From contig JAQVBD010000008.1 of the NCBI GenBank assembly GCA_028690485.1, forward strand, positions 1-49,021: a DNA stretch of 49,021 nt. The letters run 5' to 3'. Positions 18,082 to 25,648 of this stretch are shown here, one piece after another. The stretch is from Endomicrobiaceae bacterium (GTDB lineage: Bacteria > Elusimicrobiota > Endomicrobiia > Endomicrobiales > Endomicrobiaceae). Within the stretch, counting starts at the first letter, position 1. Every line of letters starts with the position of its first letter. The notes under the pieces are model-generated. The model was given only the letters and a program-made list of their open reading frames with translations. It had not been told where the DNA came from and searched no databases. Position numbers and translations under genes: made by a program.

Positions 18082-18633
18082 TTATTTTTTTGTTTCTTTT
18101 TTCTTAGGACTTAAAGTTAAGAAAGATCTTGTTCCCATAGAAGCAATTCTACCTTCTATTGTTGCAATATCTAAAACTTTTTCTTTAACCTTTTCAAGAA
18201 CTGCAAAACCTAAATCTTTATGTTGCATTTCTCTACCTGAAAACATTACAGTAAGCTGAACTTTATCACCATCTTCCAGAAAAGCTCTTATTCTTTTCAG
18301 TTTGACTTCAAGATCATGTTCTGCAATTCTCGTTCTCAATCTTACTTCTTTCAATTGAACATTTTTTTGTTTTTTCTTAGCTTCTTTTTCTTTTTTTGCT
18401 AATTCATACCGAAACTTAGAAAAAACTATTATTTTACATACAGGCGGCTTTGCTTGAGGAGATATTTCTATCAAATCCTGCCCACATGCTTGTGCTCTTG
18501 ATAAAGCATCCGCAATAGAAACAATTCCAACTTGCCCACCATTTTCATCAATAAGTCTAACCTCTGGAACTCTTATGTACTGATTAGTACGATATCTTTT
18601 TGTATCGACGACACCCTCCCACGTAGGAAAAAT
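18082..18633 (-). CDS. infC: Translation initiation factor IF-3 with non-canonical start codon
   Basis: IF-3 keeps 30S subunits free and checks the start codon. IF-3 homology clearly continues upstream of the first in-frame TTG (18474): [15 protein letters not shown] and [19 protein letters not shown] encode the normal N-domain, and the C-domain ([35 protein letters not shown]) follows. No ATG, GTG or TTG exists in frame between 18474 and the upstream attenuator. The only AUU/AUC/AUA-type codon far enough upstream is ATT at 18633 (183 residues). A strong SD (GGGAGGG, 18614-18620) instead points to initiation near a GTC codon at 18609 (175 residues). The true start is unresolved. Rare start codons are a known self-control device of infC. 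Confidence 0.85.
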   Translation of the reverse strand: MFPTWEGVVDTKRYRTNQYIRVPEVRLIDENGGQVGIVSIADALSRAQACGQDLIEISPQAKPPVCKIIVFSKFRYELAKKEKEAKKKQKNVQLKEVRLRTRIAEHDLEVKLKRIRAFLEDGDKVQLTVMFSGREMQHKDLGFAVLEKVKEKVLDIATIEGRIASMGTRSFLTLSPKKKETKK

Positions 18634-18638
18634 CCTAC

Positions 18639-18674
18639 AAAATAAAAAATAGAACGGATAAAGATACCCGTCCC
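18639..18674 (-). terminator. Attenuator in the infC leader
   Basis: In the leader RNA a 9-bp hairpin (5' arm GGACGGGUA, 3' arm UAUCCGUUC, loop UCUU; 18652-18673) is followed by UAUUUUUUAUUU, an intrinsic-terminator shape, only about 20-40 bases before the infC start. It lies after the promoter and before the gene, so it can act as an attenuator. The segment UCGUCCCGA at 18739-18747 can pair over 9 bp (two G-U) with UUGGGACGG in the terminator's left arm, giving a mutually exclusive antiterminator. Confidence 0.7.
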
Positions 18675-18766
18675 AATATAAATATAAAACATAACACCTA
18701 ATTTACATTAACCTTTTCCCATACAAGGTAAAGGTGAGTCGGGACGACTTCTTTAATCATTTAACT
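18652..18766 (-). promoter_or_regulatory. Structured infC-rpmI-rplT leader RNA
   Basis: From the predicted transcription start near 18766 the leader holds: a compact hairpin AGUCG-UCC-CGACU (18737-18749); a long-range helix CACCU/AGGUG (18732-18736 with 18695-18699) enclosing a CCUUU/AAAGG hairpin; and the attenuator hairpin. The loop/arm of the first hairpin is complementary to the attenuator. L20 or IF-3 operon leaders with terminators are known in other bacteria; which ligand acts here is not known. It may match a described ribosomal-protein leader class or be lineage-specific. Confidence 0.6.
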
Positions 18767-18772
18767 TTTTTC

Positions 18773-18802
18773 ATTATATATAAAAATACTATCAATTGTC
18801 AA
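18773..18802 (-). promoter_or_regulatory. infC: Promoter of the infC operon
   Basis: Perfect hexamers TTGACA (18797-18802) and TATAAT (18773-18778) with an 18-base spacer on the minus strand. The strong consensus fits an operon for ribosomal proteins and synthetase subunits. It overlaps the region of the divergent cutA promoter. Confidence 0.8.
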
Positions 18803-18831
18803 TCAGATAAAAACTATTTACATTTATAATC

Positions 18832-18860
18832 TTGAATGATATTTTTGATTATTGTAATAT
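18832..18860 (+). promoter_or_regulatory. Candidate promoter of cutA-maf
   Basis: TTGAAT (18832-18837), 17-base spacer, TAATAT (18855-18860) on the plus strand, 18 bases before the cutA ATG. The SD AGGAG lies between. Hexamers are near consensus; the short leader is the main caveat. Confidence 0.45.
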
Positions 18861-18878
18861 AACTAACAGGAGTTTATT

Positions 18879-19235
18879 ATGCAATATATAGCTATTACTA
18901 TAACAGTCCCAAATAAAACTGTTTCAAATAAAATAACAACATATCTTATAGAAAATAAATTTGTATCTTGTGTTAATGTTACATCCAAAATTAAATCCAC
19001 TTATTGGTGGGAAAATAAAATTTGCAAAAAAGACGAGTATTTACTTATTTGTAAAAGCACTAAATCAAATTTTAAAAAAATAGTTGAAGAAGTTAAAAAA
19101 ATTCATCCGTATAAGGTACCGGAAATAATATGCTTTGATATAAAAGATGGAAACACTGATTATCTTAATTGGATAAAAGACAATACTATGCAAAGGACAA
19201 ATAGATGTCTAAAAACAATATTAAAGAACAAATAA
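18879..19235 (+). CDS. cutA: Divalent-cation tolerance protein CutA
   Basis: A 118-residue protein of the trimeric ferredoxin-like CutA1 family, associated with copper/divalent-metal tolerance although the molecular role is unsettled. Family features: AITITVPNKTVSNKITTYLIENKFVSCVNV (residues 4-33), the TYWWENKICKKDEYLLICKS strand pair (46-65), and HPYKVPEIICFDI near 84-96, the conserved HPYExPE motif with Glu replaced by Lys in the fourth place. The C-terminus beyond about residue 107 (MQRTNRCLKTILKNK) overlaps maf by 31 bases. SD ACAGGAG precedes the ATG. Confidence 0.92.
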   Translation: MQYIAITITVPNKTVSNKITTYLIENKFVSCVNVTSKIKSTYWWENKICKKDEYLLICKSTKSNFKKIVEEVKKIHPYKVPEIICFDIKDGNTDYLNWIKDNTMQRTNRCLKTILKNK

Positions 19236-19783
19236 TACTTGCTTCCAAGTCTCCTAGACGAATTGAGCTATTAAAACAATGGGGCCTGAATTTCAAAATA
19301 ATATCAAGTAACATAGAAGAAAAAACTAATTTAAAAAGGCCTTCTTCTATTGTAAAATATTTATCATTAGAAAAAGCTAAAAATGTTAAACAGAATATTA
19401 AAAATGCTGTTATAATAGCTGCCGATACCATTGTAGTTTTGAATGGGAAAATTGTTGGAAAACCAAAAGACCATAAACATTCTATGGAAATATTAAATGA
19501 GCTTAATGGTAGTTTACACAAAGTATATACCGGTGTTACAATAAAAGATGACAACAAAACTGTTGTTTTTTATGATGTAGCAACTGTTAAAATGCAAATG
19601 TTGCCAAAAAGCAGATTGAATACTTTAATTGGTAAACATATGGACAAAGCAGGTGCATATGCTGTCCAAGATAAAGATGATTGTTTTGTAAAAAAGATAT
19701 ATGGCGATTACTACACTGTTGTAGGATTACCATATATAAAATTAAAAAAAGAAATGAAAAAATTTAATATTGCACTAAAATAA
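19205..19783 (+). CDS. maf: Maf-family nucleotide pyrophosphatase
   Basis: A 192-residue house-cleaning enzyme that hydrolyses non-canonical nucleoside triphosphates (dTTP/UTP or m7GTP class) to the monophosphate. The N-terminal ILASKSPRRIELLKQWGLNF (residues 10-29) carries the family SxSPRR motif; IIAADTIVVLNGKIVGKPKD (around 76-95) carries the catalytic Asp and Lys; GKHMDKAGAYAVQDKDDCFVKKIYGDYYTVVGLP is the C-terminal signature. The DT and YAxQ variants fit the dTTP/UTP branch (YhdE type). It starts within the end of cutA. Confidence 0.94.
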   Translation: MSKNNIKEQIILASKSPRRIELLKQWGLNFKIISSNIEEKTNLKRPSSIVKYLSLEKAKNVKQNIKNAVIIAADTIVVLNGKIVGKPKDHKHSMEILNELNGSLHKVYTGVTIKDDNKTVVFYDVATVKMQMLPKSRLNTLIGKHMDKAGAYAVQDKDDCFVKKIYGDYYTVVGLPYIKLKKEMKKFNIALK

Positions 19784-19784
19784 C

Positions 19785-20447
19785 TTACTCTTTACCTTCC
19801 ATTGTAATCTTTAAAGCTGTTTTTTGTCTTATATTTTCAAACCAATCATTTAATACTTCATTCATTTTCATTTGTATCAATGTATTATCATCAACATTTG
19901 GATAAAGTTTATGCAATTCTTCGAATTCAGAATCTGTTATTTTTGATGCAGAAGCAATAAAAACCTGTAATTTATTAGATGCCAACTGCTTTCTTCTTAA
20001 ACTTTCGAAATCTTTTGGAGACAATCTCATATTGTTTAAAAAAGTAAAGTAATATCTGCTGTCAAACTGTCCCTTTTCATTTAAGAAATATGGATAGTTT
20101 TGTATATCCAGAGCAAGTTCTTCATCTGAAACAGATATTCCATAGTATTTTGTCTGTTGCCATATAATTTCATCTTGAACTAAATTTCTTAATATATCAT
20201 TTTGTACTTTTTTTGACATATCGTCACTTAAATCTTTATTTGTTTGTCTCATCATATTTAGTGTATTATTATAAAGAGCATAGTATGTTTTATACGGAAT
20301 TTTATATCCATTAACAACTGCAACTGTATCATAATATGTCTTTTCACCAAAAAGATAACTACCAAAACCGACAAAAGAACCGGCTAAAAAACCTAATATT
20401 GTTATTAAAAATATCTTAACTTTGTGTTTTATTAAAAATGTCATCAT
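19785..20447 (-). CDS. SurA-N-type periplasmic chaperone-like protein without PPIase domain
   Basis: A 220-residue protein anchored by an N-terminal membrane segment (about residues 10-33) and otherwise periplasmic. AVVNGYKIPYKTYYALYNN near residues 43-61 and LRNLVQDEIIWQQTKYYGISVSDEELALDIQNYPYFLNEKGQFD near 90-133 match the SurA/PpiD N-terminal chaperone domain. There is no parvulin domain after it; the protein ends in a helix (EVLNDWFENIRQKTAL). It probably assists envelope protein folding, by analogy to PpiD. Its ATG overlaps the bactofilin stop by four bases. Confidence 0.8.
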   Translation of the reverse strand: MMTFLIKHKVKIFLITILGFLAGSFVGFGSYLFGEKTYYDTVAVVNGYKIPYKTYYALYNNTLNMMRQTNKDLSDDMSKKVQNDILRNLVQDEIIWQQTKYYGISVSDEELALDIQNYPYFLNEKGQFDSRYYFTFLNNMRLSPKDFESLRRKQLASNKLQVFIASASKITDSEFEELHKLYPNVDDNTLIQMKMNEVLNDWFENIRQKTALKITMEGKE

Positions 20448-20827
20448 AATTTTTCTTCCTCATTATCTAATTTATCTTTTTCTGTTTTTGACATGGAACT
20501 TTTACCATCAAAAAATGCACCTTCACCTATTGAAAGAATTGATGTCTGTATATCACCAATTACTTTCGATTTATTTAATAATTCTATTCCATCATTTGCT
20601 ATTATATTACCTTCAATAATACCGCTCACTATAATATATTTTGTATTGATATCCCCTTTTATTTCTGCACTATCTCCAACAATAACACCTTCTGATTTTT
20701 TTATATCGCCATAAAGTTTCCCGTCTATTCTGACTATTTTATCTGAAACAATATCACCGGTAAAAACAGTATCCAAACCTATCCATGTTTCTATCGTATC
20801 AAAACGTTTTTTGTTTTTTTTACTCAT
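20444..20827 (-). CDS. Bactofilin (polymer-forming cytoskeletal protein)
   Basis: A 127-residue bactofilin. The right-handed beta-helix core runs over residues 14-110 with regularly spaced hydrophobic turns such as DTVFTGDIVSDKIVRIDGKLYGDIKKSEGVIVGDSAEIKGDI and IEGNIIANDGIELLNKSKVIGDI. Short charged, disordered tails flank it. Bactofilins polymerise without nucleotide and often work with M23 peptidases in cell-shape control. The M23 peptidase gene lies 15 bases upstream, which is the common gene pairing. Confidence 0.92.
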   Translation of the reverse strand: MSKKNKKRFDTIETWIGLDTVFTGDIVSDKIVRIDGKLYGDIKKSEGVIVGDSAEIKGDINTKYIIVSGIIEGNIIANDGIELLNKSKVIGDIQTSILSIGEGAFFDGKSSMSKTEKDKLDNEEEKL

Positions 20828-20842
20828 AAAATAACCTTATTA

Positions 20843-21775
20843 TTAATTAAGATAACTACTTAAATACTTCATAGGATTTATTGGTCTTTTGTTATAATGA
20901 ATTTCATAATGAACATGTGTTCCTGTAGATCTTCCAGTATTTCCCATTTTTGCTATTTCTTGCCCTTTTACAACAATTTCACCTTTTTTAACTAATATTT
21001 TAGCAAGATGAGCATAAACAGTTCTATAATTATATCCATGTTCAACAGATACAACATATCCGTATCCTGACTGCCAACCAGCAAAAATAACTATTCCATC
21101 AGCAGTAGAAAATATCGGCGTATTTTTAACATTTGCAATGTCTATTGCAGTATGAAAAAATTTATTTCTAAAAATTGGATGTAATCTAAACCCAAATGGA
21201 GAAGATATAACGCCTTTACAAGGCCATATAGATGGGGTATATCTAAATTTTTCCCTTTGTGCACTTATATGGTTAACAACTTCAGAATAACTTTTCATAG
21301 AAGTTTTATATTCTTCTAATAAATCAAATGATTCTTTTGCTATATTTTCATAAGAAATACTATTTATATTACCTGATAACAAAACGGATAATGCACTGGA
21401 CTCTACAGGAGTAGGTCCGCCTGAACCTAAACCATTTTCAATAATCATTCTTTTTGAATCCATAGATAAAAGAGAACGAATATGATCATCATTTTCTCTT
21501 ATTTGTGATAACATTTCTTTTGATTTTTGTATTTGTTCAGCAAAAAACAACATTCTTATCTGCATTATTTTATTATCTGCTTTTACTTTCCAATAATCTA
21601 TATGCTGCCCAGATATAAAACCTGCCCACAAAGTAAATACTGTCCAAGATACAACAAACACCAGCAAAAAAGGTAAAGAAAAACTAAACCTCATAGGTTT
21701 TACACATCCATGATGGATAAAAACTATAGTTATTTTTCTTTTTAATTCCTTTAAAATTATCTTTAAATATTTCAT
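20843..21775 (-). CDS. Membrane-anchored M23 family metallopeptidase (LytM type)
   Basis: A 310-residue envelope peptidase. An N-terminal basic cytoplasmic tail, one membrane helix (about 31-53), a coiled-coil stretch (60-110) and the LytM/M23 domain (185-305) follow in order. Zinc ligands are intact: His208 and Asp212 (FHTAIDIAN) and the HxH motif His287/His289 (GTHVHYEIH), with YAHL (His256) also present. It is therefore likely to be an active peptidoglycan endopeptidase. Linked to bactofilin, as in shape-determining modules of other diderms. Confidence 0.92.
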   Translation of the reverse strand: MKYLKIILKELKRKITIVFIHHGCVKPMRFSFSLPFLLVFVVSWTVFTLWAGFISGQHIDYWKVKADNKIMQIRMLFFAEQIQKSKEMLSQIRENDDHIRSLLSMDSKRMIIENGLGSGGPTPVESSALSVLLSGNINSISYENIAKESFDLLEEYKTSMKSYSEVVNHISAQREKFRYTPSIWPCKGVISSPFGFRLHPIFRNKFFHTAIDIANVKNTPIFSTADGIVIFAGWQSGYGYVVSVEHGYNYRTVYAHLAKILVKKGEIVVKGQEIAKMGNTGRSTGTHVHYEIHYNKRPINPMKYLSSYLN

Positions 21776-21825
21776 AAATTTCTTTTAAAGTATAACAGAA
21801 AAATAGATATAATTCAACCTTAAAA

Positions 21826-23271
21826 CTATCTTTTCCCTGATATCTTTTTAATATTATATTGGCGAACAATGTTATTATGTCTTATTGTCTTTTGACTTAA
21901 TATTTCATCAGAAACATTTGAAAATAATATTCCTATATCGTAAGGTTCTTCCCCATTTTCTTTAGGTTCATAAACGAATGCTCCGATTTGATTACTACAT
22001 TCTTTTGGAAATCCCCAAAGATCATATTGGCTTTTTTTTGTATGGCTAGAATATGCCCATGTTTTGATTTTATTATTTGAATAATAAGCAATAGAAGCAG
22101 CTACTTGATGGGCTGGTGTCACAACAAATTGAACGTTTTCTTCCAGCAATCTTTCAGCTAAATCCTTATATCCATAAAAATAATTTGTTGCATCTGCAAC
22201 GGCTATTTTATCTGAAAATTTTTCCAAAGGTATAATAGTATATTTTGCATGCAATCCTATGAGAACAGAAATAACTAAATTGAAACAAATCCCTATTATC
22301 AGTAATTTATGTTTTATTTTCCCACCTTCAAGAAAATATGCAGCAGCAATTATTGAAAATGTAAAATATGCAGGTATCGGCCAATTTGCTCCCGGTAATT
22401 TTTTGAGTGCAGTAACAGCATAAAATAAAATTATAGGTAAAGAAAATGATGCAAGAAAAACTTTCTTTTTATCTTTGGAAAACAGATATATAAAACTTAT
22501 AATAAATGTAGGTAAAAATACTAAAATGTTGAAAATTATCATTTGTGTACCAAGATATTCGAATAAGTAATTAAATCTATATCCTGTATTTGATAACCCA
22601 TGCTTAAATTGATACGAGAATGATACCCATTCATTCGTATAATTCCAATATATTACCGGTAAAAAACATATTAATGAAATTAATAATGCTATATATAACT
22701 GGTATTGTTTAAACCAAGATATTTTTTTTGAAAATATGCAATATATAAATAAACTTAATATAAAAAGAATCGCTGTATATTTTGACAAAAGAGATAAGCC
22801 GAAGAATAAACCAATCAAATACCAATAATTTTGATTTTCTGTCTCTATTAAACTCCATACATAGAAAGTTGCTATTGATAAAAATAAAAATGATGGAGTA
22901 TCCGGTGTAATTATAATAGATGCAGTAAACATCATTGGCATAGCATGTAATAATATAACTGAAACAGATGCTACCTGCTCATTATTGAATAATTTTATAA
23001 CTAATTTCCATAAAAATACGCTTAATATAACTGTAGCTATAATACTAGAAAATCTTACTGCAAGTTCTGAATTAGAAAACAATGTTGTCAATTTAATAAA
23101 ATATGCAATCATTGGAGAATGGTCATAATAACTTAATTGCAGGTTTGTTGACCATAACCAGTAATAAGCTTCATCTGAATGTAAACTGAGAACAGCTGAA
23201 AGGAAAATCTTCCAAAGTACTGATACAAAAACAAAAATAATGGTATTTCTTAAATTAAATATTTTTGTCAC
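21826..23271 (-). CDS. ArnT-like/GT39-83 family membrane glycosyltransferase
   Basis: A 481-residue polytopic protein with about 11 membrane helices (PMT_2 superfamily). The catalytic first periplasmic loop is visible as SLHSDEAYYWLWSTNLQLSYYDHSP (residues 29-53), with the acidic residues expected for a dolichyl/undecaprenyl-phosphate-sugar donor. A periplasmic C-terminal domain of about 130 residues follows (AVADATNYFYGYKDLAERL to the end). Such enzymes transfer sugars from polyprenyl phosphate to lipid A or proteins; the acceptor is unknown. The start is a GTG behind GGAG, 17 bases inside the end of the PHP gene. Confidence 0.85.
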   Translation of the reverse strand: MTKIFNLRNTIIFVFVSVLWKIFLSAVLSLHSDEAYYWLWSTNLQLSYYDHSPMIAYFIKLTTLFSNSELAVRFSSIIATVILSVFLWKLVIKLFNNEQVASVSVILLHAMPMMFTASIIITPDTPSFLFLSIATFYVWSLIETENQNYWYLIGLFFGLSLLSKYTAILFILSLFIYCIFSKKISWFKQYQLYIALLISLICFLPVIYWNYTNEWVSFSYQFKHGLSNTGYRFNYLFEYLGTQMIIFNILVFLPTFIISFIYLFSKDKKKVFLASFSLPIILFYAVTALKKLPGANWPIPAYFTFSIIAAAYFLEGGKIKHKLLIIGICFNLVISVLIGLHAKYTIIPLEKFSDKIAVADATNYFYGYKDLAERLLEENVQFVVTPAHQVAASIAYYSNNKIKTWAYSSHTKKSQYDLWGFPKECSNQIGAFVYEPKENGEEPYDIGILFSNVSDEILSQKTIRHNNIVRQYNIKKISGKR

Positions 23272-24586
23272 TTAAACTCCAAATAACAATCCATATAACA
23301 GTTAAACTTATTGTTACAGGAAGGATAGTCTCTGGAATAATAACATTAGTCATTAGATTAAATGATAAAATATATGAAAAATAAAATAAGACAATTGAAA
23401 AAAATAAAGCAAATAATAAACTTGAAAACCTTAGTATTTTATTAAATTTGACTTTAACAAACAATAAAAGCACTATACTAATCAACATATAAAAATTTAA
23501 AACATATTTTAATTCCGTATTTATTATATAATAATAAAATGCTGAAAATGGTTCAAATATATATCTTATTATAGATTGATTACCTTTTACATCATGTACA
23601 ATTATTTGTGTATCTGATTTTAATGATAATAATTTGAATAAATTATTATCACCGTTTTTCTTTATAACTGTCCAGACATTTGTCATATATCCCAATCCAT
23701 GCCAATCAGTAGTTCCAAACATTAACAATTTATTTTTGTTACAAATATCTATAATTTCTTGTCTTGTTTGCTGTGATATATATCTGTATCCGCAATTATA
23801 TATTTCAAAACCGTCTATTCCCATATTTACTAATTCTTGTAAACCAGGTCTATGCCATTTCCACCAATGAGGCATTACAACAAGTATTCCTTCTGCATGA
23901 GCTAAATCAATCATTTCTTTTATACTTTTATCTTGATAATCTCTATATCTAAATTGATATTTTGACAAAAGCAAAACGGAAACACCTTCTGATGTTCTTA
24001 TTTGTATTCCAGGGAAAATATTACTGCTATCTATATCGCAAGGTATTGAATAAAAACCATTTGTATTATCATGTTCTGTAATAAAAAAGTCTGTAAACCC
24101 TTGTTTATTATGATAATTAATACTTGATAAAACATTAGAAATATTATCTTTTGATGCAATTGTATGTGAATGGATATCAGCGACTTTGTAATCACTGGAA
24201 ATTACTAACTTTGGTCCTATAACCGGCAAAATAATAACTGCATATATAATTGTTATTAAAAAAAATAAAGACCAAAGACAATAAGCAATAGTTCTTTTAA
24301 TTGTTTCTTTTCTATATATTGAAAATGTTATAACAAAAGCAAGAATCCAAAAACTCCATGATGATATTGCAAGTATATACCCGGATCTTTCTAAAGTCAA
24401 AATATAATATGAAAATGCATAAAAAGGTTCAATAAACAATCTTAATTTAGGCCATTGTAAGAAACAGTTAGTTACATTTTGATTTGTAACAATATCGATC
24501 AAATGTGGAGAATAAAGAAATGAATTTAAGAAAACTGATAATAGAATAAAAGATATAAAAATATATATTTTCTTCATTTTATTCAT
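23255..24586 (-). CDS. Polytopic membrane protein with an embedded PHP phosphoesterase domain
   Basis: A 443-residue protein with membrane helices at about 7-26, 70-90 and 100-122, a PHP domain at about 133-340, and three more helices (362-378, 388-410, 418-437). The metal ligands of the PHP fold are intact: His139 and His141 (ADIHSHT), Glu171-His172-Asp173 (TEHDN), His240 and Asp294/His296 (TDWHG), so phosphoesterase activity is likely. The motif EPFxAFxYYI occurs on both sides of the domain (residues 53-62 and 345-354), as if a membrane module had been duplicated. It is coupled to tolR upstream (ATGA) and to the glycosyltransferase downstream. Substrate unknown; a lipid-linked phosphate is an inference. 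Confidence 0.8.
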   Translation of the reverse strand: MNKMKKIYIFISFILLSVFLNSFLYSPHLIDIVTNQNVTNCFLQWPKLRLFIEPFYAFSYYILTLERSGYILAISSWSFWILAFVITFSIYRKETIKRTIAYCLWSLFFLITIIYAVIILPVIGPKLVISSDYKVADIHSHTIASKDNISNVLSSINYHNKQGFTDFFITEHDNTNGFYSIPCDIDSSNIFPGIQIRTSEGVSVLLLSKYQFRYRDYQDKSIKEMIDLAHAEGILVVMPHWWKWHRPGLQELVNMGIDGFEIYNCGYRYISQQTRQEIIDICNKNKLLMFGTTDWHGLGYMTNVWTVIKKNGDNNLFKLLSLKSDTQIIVHDVKGNQSIIRYIFEPFSAFYYYIINTELKYVLNFYMLISIVLLLFVKVKFNKILRFSSLLFALFFSIVLFYFSYILSFNLMTNVIIPETILPVTISLTVIWIVIWSLSDKNI

Positions 24587-24996
24587 TTCCCTCGTTTTTT
24601 AGCAGATGTTTCTACTGCAAGTGCAAATTTTGTTGCTCCGGCTTTTTTAGCTTGATCCATTACTTTAACAACAAGATCATATTTTATATCTTTATCACCT
24701 TTTACAACCACTGCTCTTTCCGGATGCTTTGCAATGATACTTTTTATAGCTTCTTCAAAATATTTGGAATGCAATTGAAGCCCGTCTAAATATATAACGC
24801 CATCTTTATCTATAAGAACCTCTATATTTTTCTTATCATCTTGCTCAGTGTTTTCAGCTTTTGGCAAATTCACTTTTATTCCATGCTGAGATAACATTGG
24901 CGTAGTAATCATAAATATAATCAACAAGACTAAAACAACATCTGTAAATGGAGTTATATTAATATCTGCTACAAGTTTATTTTTCTTATTTTTCAT
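24583..24996 (-). CDS. tolR: ExbD/TolR family biopolymer transport protein
   Basis: A 137-residue inner-membrane protein. The single membrane helix (about 14-36) holds the proton-path aspartate in INITPFTDVVLVLLIIFMIT (Asp19), and a periplasmic domain of about 100 residues follows. It works with TolQ to energise TolA/TonB from the proton gradient. It overlaps tolQ by 11 bases. ExbD and TolR cannot be separated by sequence alone; the Tol-Pal context argues for TolR. Confidence 0.92.
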   Translation of the reverse strand: MKNKKNKLVADINITPFTDVVLVLLIIFMITTPMLSQHGIKVNLPKAENTEQDDKKNIEVLIDKDGVIYLDGLQLHSKYFEEAIKSIIAKHPERAVVVKGDKDIKYDLVVKVMDQAKKAGATKFALAVETSAKKRGK

Positions 24997-25627
24997 CTTT
25001 TAATACCGAATCTATAATTTCTTTTAATGCGGAAACAGAATAATCCATTTCAACAGCAAAATTATCAATTACTTTCATGAAAAAGTTATATGCAATAACA
25101 GCCGGAATTGCAACACAAAGACCGGTAGCAGTAGCTATTAAAGACTCAGATACACCACCAATGACAACAGAAATTCCACCGGAACCAGCCAATGATATAT
25201 CATGAAAAGAACGAATGATACCTATAACAGTTCCAAATAATCCTACATATACAGATATTCCGCCAATGGTACCAAGAATTGTTGTATACTTTTCTAATTT
25301 AACAGTTTCAATTGAAATTTCTCTATTCATTGCATCTTTTACATCTGATGACTTTGTTCTTTGAAAATATAAAATCCCAGATTTAATTACATTTGATACC
25401 GGTGTATTAGAATCTTCACAAAAACTCAATGCACTTTCAATAGATTGTTTTTGTAATCTTACTTTTATTTTTAGCAACAAACTTTTAGTATCAACTTTAG
25501 CTTTTTTTCTGAATTCAATAAATTTAAATACAATTATAGATATTGATACCATAGATGCTAATAACAAAATATACAAAGTCCATCCGCCGATAGCCAATAT
25601 CTCTAATAAACTTTTTCCCTCAAACAT
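24986..25627 (-). CDS. tolQ: MotA/TolQ/ExbB family proton-channel protein
   Basis: A 213-residue protein with three membrane helices: about 14-35, 112-135 and 155-180. The conserved LEKYTTILGTIGGISVYVGLFGTVIGIIRSFHDI block and the SESLIATATGLCVAIPAVIAYNFF helix with its threonine are the TolQ/ExbB hallmarks. Forms the pentameric stator with TolR. It lies 21 bases after tolB in an order unlike the E. coli operon. Confidence 0.93.
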   Translation of the reverse strand: MFEGKSLLEILAIGGWTLYILLLASMVSISIIVFKFIEFRKKAKVDTKSLLLKIKVRLQKQSIESALSFCEDSNTPVSNVIKSGILYFQRTKSSDVKDAMNREISIETVKLEKYTTILGTIGGISVYVGLFGTVIGIIRSFHDISLAGSGGISVVIGGVSESLIATATGLCVAIPAVIAYNFFMKVIDNFAVEMDYSVSALKEIIDSVLKDEK

Positions 25628-25648
25628 TATCTAATCCTTTTTATTAAA

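Noticed and set aside
19186-19557. 123-codon minus-strand frame opposite cutA-maf
   Set aside because: maf is clearly conserved on the plus strand; this frame shows no family features.
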